Shown here piece by piece: positions 16,933-26,224 of a stretch of 64,000 nt of DNA. Positions within the stretch are counted from its first letter, which is position 1. Every line of letters begins with the position of its first letter. Made by a program: the position numbers and the translations under genes. Source of the stretch: Paenibacillus sabuli (GTDB lineage Bacteria > Bacillota > Bacilli > Paenibacillales > Paenibacillaceae); NCBI RefSeq assembly GCF_014705605.1, contig NZ_JACXIZ010000010.1:1-64000 (forward strand), written 5' to 3'. Below the pieces are notes generated by a model, which had not been told where the DNA came from, searched no databases, and saw nothing but the letters and a program-made list of their open reading frames with translations.

Positions 16933-18918
16933 CTAATGCGTCCCCGCCGGATGTCGCTGCGTCCGCCGTACGTCCTGCTCGGCGAGCGGCACGGGCATAC
17001 TGTACACCTCCGGCGGCTGGGCCGCCCGGCCGCCCTCCGGCCGGTACACCATCACCAGCAGCGAAGCGCGAGCCCGATCCACCGTGCCCTCGCGCAGGTA
17101 AGTCTTCAGATCGAACGGCAGCCGTTCCAGCATGACATGCTTGTGCAGCTCGCGCTCGCCGAGGCCGAGGGCGGCAAAATCGCCGGACACGTCCTCCGGG
17201 CGCTCGGCGAGGCGCCGCATCCACTCGCCCAGCTCGCGCTTGTCCATCGCGACGTTCCACCAGATCTTGCGCGGCTTGTACTTGTGGTTCGTAAAATAAT
17301 CGAGCTTCATCAGGCCCAGTGCCACCTCGGGATCGAGCCCGGTCGCCCCGCCGACTGTCTGCAGCGCTGATTCGTGCGCGTCAGGCTGCGACGCATCATC
17401 CGCCGCATCATCCGCCGCATCATCCGCCGCAGCGCCGGAACCCGCAGCACCGTCTTGGATGCCGACCGCGCCGCTGCGCGCCGGCCCCGTCTCCTGCGTC
17501 AGCACGCGGTCTTGCAGGAATGCTTGCAGCCGCATGAACAGATCCTCGAGCTGATGGCCGATCTTCTGCCAGCCCTGCGCCTCCCAATAATCGCCGAACT
17601 GCTGGAAAAAATCGAACGGCGAGTCGAAGGCCCGCTCGATCAGATACAGCACGGTCCGGTCCATGCGATGCGCGTTCCAGTACTTCTCCAGCACGTCCTC
17701 GACGCGCTTGATGCGCACGATGTCGGCGAACGGCAGCAGCGCATTGCCGAGAATCTCGTACGGCGCGCGATCCATATACACGTAGCCGTGCTTGGCCGCG
17801 TCCAGGCGCATGCCGGTGCCGCGCAGCATCTTGAGGAAGCCGAGCTGCAGCTCCTCGGGTCCGAGCGCGAACACGTCGTTGAACGTCTTGCGGAACGTCG
17901 CGTAGTCCTCGTGCGGCAGCCCGGCGATCAGATCGAGATGCTGATCGATCTTGCCGCTCTCCTTGATCATCGTGACCGTGCGGGTCAGCTTGCGGAAGTT
18001 CTGCCGGCGCTGCACCGCTTCGTTGGTCGGGTCGTTGGTCGATTGCACGCCGATCTCGAAGCGGAAGATGCCCGGCGGCGCATGCTCGGCCAGGTATTCC
18101 AGCACCTCCGGGCGCATGATGTCCGCGGTAATCTCGAACTGGAAGATGCAGCCCTGGTGATGCGCGATCAGGAAGCGGAACATCTCCAGCGCGTAATCGC
18201 GCTTGATGTTGAACGTGCGGTCGACGAACTTGATCAGCTTCGCCCCGGAGGCGATCAGATACAGGATGTCCGCCTTGGTCCGCTCGATGTCGAAGTAGCG
18301 CACCCCGACCTCGATGCTGGAGAGGCAGAATTGGCAGCTGAACGGGCAGCCCCGGCTCGTCTCGAAGTAGACGACGCGACTGGCCAACTGGTCTGCGTCC
18401 TCCGCGAAGCGATGTGGCGACGGCAGCGCCGCCAGGTCGAGCTTGGGCCGCGGCGGCGTCACGATCGTCTCGGTGACCCCGTCCTTCGTGCGCCGGTAGG
18501 CGAGGCCGAACACCAGGTGATACTTGCGGGCGCCCGCGAGCTCGGTGAGCAGGTGATGGAACGTCTCCTCGCCTTCGCCGACGACGATGAAGTCGATCTC
18601 CGGCACCCGCTCGAGCCAGTACGGCATATCGTAGCTGACCTCGGGCCCGCCCAGCACGATCTTCAGCTCCGGCATGATCTTGCGCAGCATGCCCACCACC
18701 GTGATCGTCTCTTCGATGTTCCAGATGTAGCAGGAGAAGCCGACCACGTCCGGACGGCGGGCGAACAGATCGCTGACGATGTTCATCGCCGGGTCCTTGA
18801 TCGTGTACTCGGCGATATCGATATCGTCGAAGTCCCGCTCGGCATAGGCCTTGAGACAGCGCAGGGCGAGCGACGTATGGATGTATTTTGCGTTAAGCGT
18901 TGCCAAGACTACCTTCAT
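16933..18918 (-). CDS. B12-binding-domain radical SAM protein (DUF4080 type)
   Basis: 661 aa. Residues 1-150 form a Rossmann-like cobalamin-binding domain ('GFSCYIWNIEETITVVGMLRK', 'IVLGGPEVSYD'). The [4Fe-4S] radical SAM motif CPFSCQFC lies near residue 195, followed by a TIM barrel. The C-terminal 'KLDYFTNHKYKPRKIWW' fits the DUF4080 tail. A low-complexity Ala/Asp-rich linker near residue 510 is encoded by a 12-bp tandem repeat (17393-17428). Relatives are widespread in Paenibacillaceae with unknown substrate. No operon partner; a weak GGAAG RBS. Confidence 0.88.
   Translation of the reverse strand: MKVVLATLNAKYIHTSLALRCLKAYAERDFDDIDIAEYTIKDPAMNIVSDLFARRPDVVGFSCYIWNIEETITVVGMLRKIMPELKIVLGGPEVSYDMPYWLERVPEIDFIVVGEGEETFHHLLTELAGARKYHLVFGLAYRRTKDGVTETIVTPPRPKLDLAALPSPHRFAEDADQLASRVVYFETSRGCPFSCQFCLSSIEVGVRYFDIERTKADILYLIASGAKLIKFVDRTFNIKRDYALEMFRFLIAHHQGCIFQFEITADIMRPEVLEYLAEHAPPGIFRFEIGVQSTNDPTNEAVQRRQNFRKLTRTVTMIKESGKIDQHLDLIAGLPHEDYATFRKTFNDVFALGPEELQLGFLKMLRGTGMRLDAAKHGYVYMDRAPYEILGNALLPFADIVRIKRVEDVLEKYWNAHRMDRTVLYLIERAFDSPFDFFQQFGDYWEAQGWQKIGHQLEDLFMRLQAFLQDRVLTQETGPARSGAVGIQDGAAGSGAAADDAADDAADDASQPDAHESALQTVGGATGLDPEVALGLMKLDYFTNHKYKPRKIWWNVAMDKRELGEWMRRLAERPEDVSGDFAALGLGERELHKHVMLERLPFDLKTYLREGTVDRARASLLVMVYRPEGGRAAQPPEVYSMPVPLAEQDVRRTQRHPAGTH
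17393..17428. repeat. 12-bp tandem repeat, three copies, in frame
   Basis: Three perfect copies of GCATCATCCGCC inside the radical SAM gene, encoding the repeated residues Ala-Asp-Asp-Ala. Copy-number change would keep the frame and alter only the linker. Confidence 0.9.
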
Positions 18919-18985
18919 TGCATTCCACTTCTTCCACTAGCAAAGTCGTGCTCTCATTGTACCGAATCCCGCGCCCGGACGCAAA

Positions 18986-19028
18986 AGAAAAACGCCCGCG
19001 CTCCTTCGGACAAAGTAGCGCGGGCGTT
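18986..19028 (-). terminator. Terminator
   Basis: Minus strand: ACGCCCGCGCT, a loop, and AGCGCGGGCGT followed by TTTTTCTTTT. It lies about 120 bp beyond the protease stop codon. The stretch between (19029-19151) shows no gene. Confidence 0.8.
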
Positions 19029-19151
19029 CCCGCCGCAAGTCAGAACCGCAGGCTGCTGCAGATCAGCGCGGCAAGCCTGCCGCAGAACCGTCTGCGCCGC
19101 AGGTCAATCCGGCAAGCGCGCTGGGCCTGATCCCTGCTAGACTCCCGCAGG

Positions 19152-20651
19152 TCAGCCTCGCAGATCGATATGCAGCTTGTCGCCGATCGCCTGGGCGTCG
19201 ATCACCGGGTAGCGCACCTGCCACTTGCCTCCGTCGAGCGACGCCTCGTCGGCATCGAGCCCTTGCGGCCGCTCGTCGAACGTCTCCGCATAGTCGACCA
19301 GCAGCCGGATCGGCTGATCGGGCAGCATGCGCTGCAGCTCGCTCAGCGTGTCCAGCGCCCACAGGCGCATATCGGATGCCGACGACTCGGCATACACCGT
19401 ATAGAACCACGGGTCGAGCTCGGCCCGAAGGACCAGCCAGCCGCCTTCTCGCGACGCCGCCCATTCGCCGAGCTCGGCCGCGCCGTCGCTCGAGTAGATC
19501 GTGCCGAAATGAGCGGCCATCAGCTCCTCGATCTCATCCAGCTCGGCCTCCGCCAGCGAATCGGGCAGATCCGAGGCGATAAAGCTCGGCTCGTCCAGCA
19601 TCTCCAGGTCCTCCCAAAAGCTTAGCGAGGATACAGCAAAGTTGATGGCCGCGCTCGTTCCCTCGATCTTGGAGGTCGTGATGCCGACCAAAAAGCCGTT
19701 CTCGTCGAACAGTGCGCCGCCGGAGCTGCCGTGATCAATCGGCGCATTGAATTGCAAATACTCGATCTCTTCATCGTAGTAAAAATTGCTGATGAGTCCT
19801 TGCGATACCGTATTCTGCAAGCCGAGCGGGCTGCCGATCGCGACGATCGAATCGCCCTTGTACAGCTCGTATGTCGTGCCGACCGTCACCGGCTCGAGCT
19901 CAAGCGGCTCCGCGGTCCGGACGAACGCAATGTCGGTCGCTTCATTGTACGCAGTGATGCCCGCGATCTCGATGGCGGTGCCGTCCCACAGATAGACGGT
20001 GCCGCTGGCCGCGTCGGCCATGACATGGTAGTTCGTCAGGATCAGATCCTCGTCGATGACGACCCCGCTGCCCTGGGCGCGGTCGGTCTCGATCATGACG
20101 ACCTTGTCGTCATTGTAGGCGACGATGTCCGAGGCCGTCAGCGCCATCGGCGCTTCCCACTCGCCATACTCCTCCTCCCACTGCGCGTCCGCCGAGGTGA
20201 TGTGGACCTCGCCGCTCTCCTTCGCGAAGCGGACCTCGGCGCCGAGCACGGTCGCGACGAAGCGCAGGGGCACCATCGTCGCGCCGTCGATCAGAATCGC
20301 CGGTGTGACGAGCTCGACGGATTGACCGTCTACGACCGCCTGACCCGCCCCGACCTTGATCGAGATGATTCGGCCGTCCTTGCCGGCGATGACAGTCTGC
20401 GTCTGCTGTACCCAGGTAATGCCGGCGCCCAGCGCCTCGAAGATCGGCCGCATCGGCACGAGCGTCGTATTCGCGCGCAGCACGGGCGCGGGATCGAGCG
20501 CCAGCGGTTCTTCGTCGAGATACACCGTGATGGCGCTTTGGGCCGTGGACGAAGCGGCGGCCGCCGTCTGTGCGCCGTACCCCGTTAACGGGGAGAGGGC
20601 CAGCAGCGTCGCGAGCAGGGATAAGGACAACCAATACGTAGCTTTCTTCAT
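19152..20651 (-). CDS. Secreted trypsin-like serine protease with copper-amine-oxidase-N stalk domain
   Basis: 499 aa from the ATG at 20651 (GGAGGAAG upstream). There is a Sec signal peptide (residues about 1-30). Residues about 40-150 are a stalk domain ('PMRPIFEALGAGITWVQQTQTVIAG', 'VPLRFVATVLGAEVRF'), then an HtrA-like protease domain with the triad His209 (NYHVM), Asp240 (ATDIAF) and Ser310 (GSSGGAL). The C-terminal 130 residues are unassigned and contain no PDZ domain. Stalk domains usually attach enzymes to the wall matrix. Not part of an operon. Confidence 0.85.
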   Translation of the reverse strand: MKKATYWLSLSLLATLLALSPLTGYGAQTAAAASSTAQSAITVYLDEEPLALDPAPVLRANTTLVPMRPIFEALGAGITWVQQTQTVIAGKDGRIISIKVGAGQAVVDGQSVELVTPAILIDGATMVPLRFVATVLGAEVRFAKESGEVHITSADAQWEEEYGEWEAPMALTASDIVAYNDDKVVMIETDRAQGSGVVIDEDLILTNYHVMADAASGTVYLWDGTAIEIAGITAYNEATDIAFVRTAEPLELEPVTVGTTYELYKGDSIVAIGSPLGLQNTVSQGLISNFYYDEEIEYLQFNAPIDHGSSGGALFDENGFLVGITTSKIEGTSAAINFAVSSLSFWEDLEMLDEPSFIASDLPDSLAEAELDEIEELMAAHFGTIYSSDGAAELGEWAASREGGWLVLRAELDPWFYTVYAESSASDMRLWALDTLSELQRMLPDQPIRLLVDYAETFDERPQGLDADEASLDGGKWQVRYPVIDAQAIGDKLHIDLRG

Positions 20652-20733
20652 TTCGATTTCGCTTCCTCCAAGCAGTTGCATGATTTTGCCATACCCGCCA
20701 ATCGTACCACCGCTTGCGAGGATTTGTCTATAT

Positions 20734-21825
20734 TTACTCCCACTTGAATGTGAAGCTGGCGATGACGAAGGCCGCGATCAGCCATCCGCCCAGCAAGGCC
20801 GCGTCGTACCAGATGTCACCCAGCGACGCGCCGACGTTCATCACCTGGCGCATCCCCGTCGCCAGATGCGAGATCGGCAGCAGCTCGACAATCGGCTGCA
20901 GGAAGTCCGGCATATTGGCGATCGGGAAGAAGACCCCGCCCAAAAACAGCAGCGGGAACGAGACGAAGCCGGCAATCGGCCCTGCGCTCTCCGGCGTCTT
21001 GGCCAGCCCGGCGATAATGAAGCCGATCGACATGAACGCCAGCGTGCCCATCACGATCAGGCCGAGCAGCAGCAGCCAGGAGCCGTTGACCTGCGTGCCG
21101 AAGGCGAGCTGCCCGATCAGCACGACGATCACCGCCTGCAGGCCGTTGAGCAGCAGCCGCGCCGTAATCTGCGCGCCGATGAACGAAGCCGCGTGCAGCG
21201 GCGTGCTCTGCATCCGCCGCAGAATGCCGCGCTCGCGCCAGGAGGCGATCTGGCCGGCGACGCCGTTGAGATTATTCGACATGATCATCATCGCCACGAT
21301 CCCCGGCACGAGGAAGTCGATATAGCGCAGATTGAGCGCCTGCACGCCCTCGGCCTCGACCGTGACGATCGGCTCGTAGCCGGTCCGGCTCTTGGAGATC
21401 TGATCGACCTGGGCCGAGACGGCGGCGGTGACGACCTCCGATACGGTGCGATTGGTATCGTCGGTATACAGCCGCACTACCGCTTCCCCGGCGCCCGCCT
21501 CGATGGCGTCGCCCAGTCCGGCCGGCAGCACGACGACGTATTGCGTATCCCCGTCCTGCAGCTGCTGCAGCGCGCTGTCGCGATCGTCCGCCAGCTCCGA
21601 TAGCAGCACCGGATTGGCGAGCAACTGGCGCTCCAGCTCCGATGCGCCTGCGCTGCGATCCTCGTTGACGACGAGCCCCTCGAGCGTGATCGCATTGTCG
21701 CCGCCGAGGAACGAGCCGAGCAGGATCATGAAGAAGACCGGGAAGAAAAGCGTCCAGAACAGCACCTGCCGGTTGCGCGCGAACAGCCGCAGCTGCGCCA
21801 GCGTTAATTGCACATAGGCTTTCAT
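20734..21825 (-). CDS. ABC-2 type transporter permease
   Basis: 363 aa. The N-terminal helix 'LFARNRQVLFWTLFFPVFFMILLGSFL', a large extracytoplasmic domain (about residues 40-170) and five C-terminal helices fit ABC2_membrane_3 exporters. It overlaps the ATPase gene by 4 bp (ATGA), so the two form one exporter. Substrate unknown; drug, lipid or peptide export are all possible. Confidence 0.88.
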   Translation of the reverse strand: MKAYVQLTLAQLRLFARNRQVLFWTLFFPVFFMILLGSFLGGDNAITLEGLVVNEDRSAGASELERQLLANPVLLSELADDRDSALQQLQDGDTQYVVVLPAGLGDAIEAGAGEAVVRLYTDDTNRTVSEVVTAAVSAQVDQISKSRTGYEPIVTVEAEGVQALNLRYIDFLVPGIVAMMIMSNNLNGVAGQIASWRERGILRRMQSTPLHAASFIGAQITARLLLNGLQAVIVVLIGQLAFGTQVNGSWLLLLGLIVMGTLAFMSIGFIIAGLAKTPESAGPIAGFVSFPLLFLGGVFFPIANMPDFLQPIVELLPISHLATGMRQVMNVGASLGDIWYDAALLGGWLIAAFVIASFTFKWE

Positions 21826-22808
21826 TCTTCTCTCAGGCTCCTTCCCGTCATGTGGATGAAGACGTCTTCGAGCGTGCCCGTACGCGTTCGCAGCTCGGCG
21901 AGATCAAGTGCGCGGTGCTCCGCCCATGCGATGAGCGCAGTCAGCGTCGCCTGCGGGGCGTCGCTGTAGAGCACCCAGCTGTCCTTGCGCAGGGCGGTGT
22001 CGCGGACGCCCTCCAGCGCGCGCAGCTCGTCCGTCAGCTCCTCCGCCGGACCGGACGGCGGCGCTTCGCCGGCCGCAGCCGCGACAGCCGCAGCTGCAAT
22101 ACGGAATTCGATCGTGCTCTCCGTACCGAGACTGCGGATCAGCTCGCGCGGCGTGTCGAGCGCCACGACGCGGCCGCTGTCCATCAGACAGATGCGGTCG
22201 GAGAGCAGCTCGGCCTCGTCCATGTAATGCGTACTCAGGACGATCGTCTTGCCCTGGTCGCGCAGCCGCAGGATAATATCCCACAGCATGCGGCGCGCCT
22301 GCGGATCGAGGCCGGTCGTCGGCTCGTCCAGGAAGACGACCTGCGGATCGTTGACCAGCGCCAGCGCGATCGCCAGACGCTGCTTTTGTCCGCCGGACAG
22401 ATGCTTGACGCGGCCGCGCAGCTTCTCCTCCAGCATGACGCTCTCCAGCAGCGGTCCGATCGGCAGCGTCGGCACCTTGTAGAAGCTCGCGTACATCTCC
22501 GTGATCTCGCGCACGGTCAGCAGATCGAACAGCGAGGTCGACTGCAGCTGGACGCCGATGACCTCCTTCACCTTGGACAGCTGCGTGCGCGTGTCGTACC
22601 CCGCCACCTTGGCGTAGCCCTCGTCCGGCTGCCGCAGACCTTCCATCATCTCCATCGTCGTCGTCTTGCCGGCGCCGTTCGGTCCGAGCAGACCGAACAC
22701 CTCGCCGCGGCGCACCTCGAAGCTGACGCCGTTCACCGCGGTGAACGCGCCGTAGCGCTTGACAAGACCCGATACCTCAATGAGCGTATCCGGTTGATTC
22801 GTCGTCAT
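21822..22808 (-). CDS. ABC-2 exporter ATPase (CcmA/DrrA type)
   Basis: 328 aa. Walker A GPNGAGKTT near residue 41, 'IGVQLQSTSLFDLLTVREI' Q-loop, signature LSGGQKQR, Walker B 'VVFLDEPTTGLD', H-loop 'IVLSTHYMDEAE'. The C-terminal 100 residues, including an Ala-rich stretch, form the DUF4162-like extension of DrrA-type ATPases. It follows the M50-type gene by 4 bp and overlaps the permease gene. Confidence 0.92.
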   Translation of the reverse strand: MTTNQPDTLIEVSGLVKRYGAFTAVNGVSFEVRRGEVFGLLGPNGAGKTTTMEMMEGLRQPDEGYAKVAGYDTRTQLSKVKEVIGVQLQSTSLFDLLTVREITEMYASFYKVPTLPIGPLLESVMLEEKLRGRVKHLSGGQKQRLAIALALVNDPQVVFLDEPTTGLDPQARRMLWDIILRLRDQGKTIVLSTHYMDEAELLSDRICLMDSGRVVALDTPRELIRSLGTESTIEFRIAAAAVAAAAGEAPPSGPAEELTDELRALEGVRDTALRKDSWVLYSDAPQATLTALIAWAEHRALDLAELRTRTGTLEDVFIHMTGRSLREE

Positions 22809-22812
22809 TCCT

Positions 22813-23538
22813 TCATACCCCTCCTCTTTCGTAGTACGTCGGATAAGCCGATTCGCGCGAGCGCGTCGTCAGCCGCTGCATGAAGTATCGCAGCGCGTAG
22901 CGCGCGCAGACGAGCGCGCCCAACAAAAAGAACAGCGCCCACAGCCAGGCCGGCAGCCACGTCATGCGCGCCAGACTGGACGCATCCCCCGCCCGCGCGG
23001 GATCGGTCCAGGCGAGCAAGAGCAGCGACAGCGGCGCGAGCACCGACTCCTCAAGCGTAATAAAGGCAAGCAGCAGAAAATAGAAGCTGCGGACAAAGCG
23101 GCCGAGCAGCAGCACCGCCAGATTGACCACGCTGAAGCCGATCAGCCATACCAATCCGTAGCCCTCGTGCACGAACAACAAAAGCATCAGCACCGCCAGC
23201 ACGGTCATGCCGATCAGTCCCGATCGCTCCCGGCGCCGTGCGAACAGCCAAAACAACAGCACCGCGAACAACGAGGCCGTAAAATAACCGGTCAGCGTCA
23301 CAAGCAGGGAGCGCCAGCCCGGCTCGATCAACGAATACGTGACCCCGCTGTGATTGGCGTTGAGCTCGATTGCCAGCACGCTGCCGGAGAGCACCAGCGT
23401 AGCCGCCGCATGGCCGAACTCGTGAATCATCGTATCGAGCGTGCGAAAAAAATACGAAAACGGCAGCAGCCGCGTCAGCAGCAGCATCGCCACCAGAATC
23501 AGTGCCGTCAACAACCAGCGCAGCAAGGTGTTTTGCAT
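22813..23538 (-). CDS. M50-like membrane metallopeptidase
   Basis: 241 aa from the ATG at 23538; AAAGGAG lies about 14 nt upstream, so a GTG one codon earlier is equally possible. The zinc motif HEFGH ('MIHEFGHAAATLVL') lies near residue 40 in the second of about six hydrophobic helices. The family (M50B-like/DUF3267-related) usually also needs a second Asp/Glu metal ligand, which I cannot place with certainty. It is the first gene before the ABC-2 exporter (4-bp gap), suggesting a shared envelope function. Confidence 0.75.
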   Translation of the reverse strand: MQNTLLRWLLTALILVAMLLLTRLLPFSYFFRTLDTMIHEFGHAAATLVLSGSVLAIELNANHSGVTYSLIEPGWRSLLVTLTGYFTASLFAVLLFWLFARRRERSGLIGMTVLAVLMLLLFVHEGYGLVWLIGFSVVNLAVLLLGRFVRSFYFLLLAFITLEESVLAPLSLLLLAWTDPARAGDASSLARMTWLPAWLWALFFLLGALVCARYALRYFMQRLTTRSRESAYPTYYERGGV

Positions 23539-23691
23539 CACATCAATCGTGGCTCCTTTCCACTCGGGCACGCAATCTTCTTCAGTCTACCATGCCCTGC
23601 GCCCCATTGCGAGTTCCTCCGGGCGCTGTATGGCGCTCAATAATATGGTACACTTCTTCTGTCTATCTACGAAGGGAGGGCGGGAACGCTC

Positions 23692-24708
23692 ATGAAACGA
23701 TTTGCCGTCATCGGCACCAACTGGATTACCGAAGCCTTCCTGCGCGCTGCCCAGGAGGAGCCGGACTTCAAGCTCGCGGCCGTCTATTCGCGCACCGAAG
23801 AACGAGCCCGCGAATTCGCGGCGCGCCATGGCGCCGAGCGCTGCTACACCGATCTGAGCGCACTGGCAGAAAGCGATGCCGTCGATGCCGTCTATATCGC
23901 CAGCCCCAATGCCTTCCATGCGGATCAGGCGATCCGCTGCATGGACGGCGGCAAGCATGTGCTGTGCGAGAAGCCGATCGCGTCCAACGCCTTCGAGCTG
24001 CGGCGCATGATCGATGCCGCCCGACGCAACGATGTCTTGCTGATGGAAGCCATGAAGTCGACGCTGCTGCCCAATTATGCGGCAGTGCGCGAGCATCTGC
24101 CCGAGCTCGGCACGGTCCGGCGATTCACCGCCAACTACTGCCAGTATTCGTCCCGCTACGACGCATACAAGCGCGGCACGGTGCTCAATGCATTCGACCC
24201 CGCTTATTCCAACGGAGCGCTGATGGACCTGGGGATCTATTGCATCTATCCGGCCGTCCTGCTGTTCGGCGCGCCCGACGAGATCAAGGCGACTGCGGTC
24301 ATGCTCGATTCGGGCGTGGACGGAGAGGGCGCGCTGCTGCTGCGCTATCCGGACAAGGACGCTGTTGTGACGTATTCGAAGATTACGCAATCGGTGCTGC
24401 CCTCGGAGATTCTCGGCGAGGACGGCAGCATCGTGCTCGATGCGATCAGCGAGCCGCGCCAGGTCGAGCTGCGCCCGCGCGGCGGCGATGCGCGGCGGAT
24501 CGACCGGGAGCAGGAGGAGCAGACGATGCGCTACGAGGTGCGGGAATTCCTGCGCCTGATGGGCGAGGGGCGTCGCGAGTCCGCCATCAATACGCATCAG
24601 CTCGCCTTGACGACGATGGAGATCATGGACGAGGCGCGGCGCCAGATCGGACTCGTCTACGAGGCCGACCGGATCGGCGCCCGCCACGACGCCGATCTGT
24701 CCGGCTGA
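23692..24708 (+). CDS. Gfo/Idh/MocA-family oxidoreductase
   Basis: 338 aa. The N-terminal Rossmann fold 'FAVIGTNWITEAFLRAAQ' departs slightly from the GxGxxG consensus: the second and third glycines are Asn/Trp, a known variation in this subgroup. 'HVLCEKPIASNAFELR' carries the catalytic Lys of the EKP motif, and 'GALMDLGIYCIYPAVLLFG' the second conserved block. A cytosolic NAD(P)-dependent sugar or polyol dehydrogenase; substrate unknown. GGGAGGG precedes the ATG. Single gene ending in a terminator. Confidence 0.85.
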   Translation: MKRFAVIGTNWITEAFLRAAQEEPDFKLAAVYSRTEERAREFAARHGAERCYTDLSALAESDAVDAVYIASPNAFHADQAIRCMDGGKHVLCEKPIASNAFELRRMIDAARRNDVLLMEAMKSTLLPNYAAVREHLPELGTVRRFTANYCQYSSRYDAYKRGTVLNAFDPAYSNGALMDLGIYCIYPAVLLFGAPDEIKATAVMLDSGVDGEGALLLRYPDKDAVVTYSKITQSVLPSEILGEDGSIVLDAISEPRQVELRPRGGDARRIDREQEEQTMRYEVREFLRLMGEGRRESAINTHQLALTTMEIMDEARRQIGLVYEADRIGARHDADLSG

Positions 24709-24770
24709 ACGAAGCCATCCGGCTGACGGGCCGGCATGCCCTTCGGCTGATCGGCAGCTTGATTTTCAAA

Positions 24771-24810
24771 AAAAAAGCGCGCTGCCCTGTGGGCAGCACG
24801 CTCTTTTTTT
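24771..24810. terminator. Bidirectional terminator between convergent genes
   Basis: AGCGCGCTGCCC-TGT-GGGCAGCACGCT flanked by nine A on the left and seven T on the right. It serves the dehydrogenase on the plus strand and the siderophore-binding protein on the minus strand. Confidence 0.9.
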
Positions 24811-24820
24811 GATTACATCC

Positions 24821-25918
24821 TCACTGTTCGCCGAGCGCGGCGAGCACGTCGTCGATGGTGCGTGCATTGGCGATCGCGCCGGTATAGAGCCAGCTCGAGG
24901 TGGACGGCATTTCGTACACCTGACCGGCCTTCACAGCCGGCAGACTCTGCCAGAGGGCGGATTCGGTCGTCTGCTCGAAGCCGTCCTTGTCGCTGTTGAC
25001 CAGGAAGATGTGATCGGCGTCGAGCTCGCCCAGCAGCTCGAGAGAGACCGGACGCCAGACTGCGCTCGACTCGTTCGGGACATTCGCCGACAGGCTCGAG
25101 GGCTGCAGGCCGAGATCGCCGTAGACGACGGCCCCGCTCGCCTGCGTCTGATCGACGAGATAGAATTGCTTGCCGGCGAGCCAGAGCATCTCGACCGTCT
25201 CGCCAGCCAGCTCCTGCTCCAGCTGCTGCCGCGCTTCCTCGGCCTTGGCCTCATAGGCCGCCAGCGCGTCTGCCGCCTGCTGCTCGCGGTCCAGCACCGC
25301 GCCCAGCACGCGCAGCGCCTCGCGCCAGTCGCCGGTGACCGCGTCGCCGAGCACATAGGTCGGCGCGATCTTCGTGTACTGCTCGTACAGCCCGTTCTGG
25401 ACGAGCGTCTCCGAGCTGACGATGATCAGATCCGGGCCGAAGCTGGTCACCGCCTCGGGCGGCAGGGCGTAGTCGATGGTCGGCACGTCGCCGAGCCGAT
25501 CCTGCAGATAATCCAGCACGCTCGTGCCTCCTGAGACCGACCACTGCGCCACAGGCTCGATGCCGAGCGTCAGCAGGTGATCCTCCAGATAGGGCGCAAT
25601 GATGGCCTGCGGCTCCGCAGGGATTACGACCTCGTGCCCCATGCCGTCCGTGACGGTGCGGGGGCCTTGCGCCGCGTCTGTCTCGTCTCCTGCGCCGTTT
25701 GCACCGTTGGCCCCATTTTCACCCGCAGCGCTGTCGCGATCCGCACCTTCGCCCTGCTCGCTCGCTCCCGCTTCGTTGTTTGCCCCTGTCGCGCTTTCCG
25801 TATTGGCATTCGTCGACTCGTCCTGTCCGCCGCACGCAGCCAGCAGCAGCACGCACAGCACCAGGCACAGGGCGGCCCATCCGCCTTTGCGCGCGCGTTG
25901 TTTAAGTTCGTTAGACAT
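24821..25918 (-). CDS. Iron-siderophore ABC transporter binding lipoprotein
   Basis: 365 aa. The lipoprotein signal ends in LLAACGG near residue 30, then an Asn/Gly/Glu-rich linker of about 50 residues, then a FhuD/BtuF-type periplasmic-binding domain: 'VVIPAEPQAIIAPYLEDHLLTLGIEPVAQW', 'SFGPDLIIVSSE', 'YLVDQTQASGAVVYGDLGLQPS'. A Fur box precedes it. No permease or ATPase gene follows, so it must use a transporter encoded elsewhere. The exact siderophore is unknown. Confidence 0.88.
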   Translation of the reverse strand: MSNELKQRARKGGWAALCLVLCVLLLAACGGQDESTNANTESATGANNEAGASEQGEGADRDSAAGENGANGANGAGDETDAAQGPRTVTDGMGHEVVIPAEPQAIIAPYLEDHLLTLGIEPVAQWSVSGGTSVLDYLQDRLGDVPTIDYALPPEAVTSFGPDLIIVSSETLVQNGLYEQYTKIAPTYVLGDAVTGDWREALRVLGAVLDREQQAADALAAYEAKAEEARQQLEQELAGETVEMLWLAGKQFYLVDQTQASGAVVYGDLGLQPSSLSANVPNESSAVWRPVSLELLGELDADHIFLVNSDKDGFEQTTESALWQSLPAVKAGQVYEMPSTSSWLYTGAIANARTIDDVLAALGEQ

Positions 25919-25993
25919 GTTATTCCTCCAGCTTCCTCTTGTCCCAAATTTCGACGCTGCTCGTCAGCAGATGCTTGGACCGCGTCGCGACAC

Positions 25994-26017
25994 TGATAAT
26001 AATGATAATTATTCTCA
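25994..26017 (-). promoter_or_regulatory. Fur box
   Basis: TGATAATAATGATAATTATTCTCA contains TGATAAT-T-ATTCTCA, a one-mismatch fit to the 7-1-7 Bacillus Fur consensus TGATAAT-N-ATTATCA, with an overlapping second half-site. It lies 76 bp before the siderophore-binding-protein start, so iron repression is expected. Confidence 0.85.
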
Positions 26018-26108
26018 AGTAAAAAGTCAATCTCTTTTCGCTCTTTCCGCGCGCCATTAGATCCGTGCGCACGCAATCCGCACACCCTCAATCCATACTA
26101 CAAACAAA

Positions 26109-26127
26109 GAAAAACGCCTTGCGGCGT
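26109..26127 (-). terminator. Terminator
   Basis: Minus strand ACGCC-GCAA-GGCGT followed by five T. Its position suggests it ends the NlpC-like gene transcript. Confidence 0.7.
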
Positions 26128-26224
26128 CCTTTGGCGGTGCGGGTGATGCAGGTGATGCGGCGCATTTCGAGAGATGACCGCATCGGGTTGTGGTGCGAGC
26201 CGGTTATTTCCGCAGCCCGAGCGT

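Noticed and set aside
17374-19140. 588-codon open frame opposite the radical SAM gene
   Set aside because: Antisense shadow, Arg/His/Asp-rich, starting inside the 12-bp repeat; no RBS.
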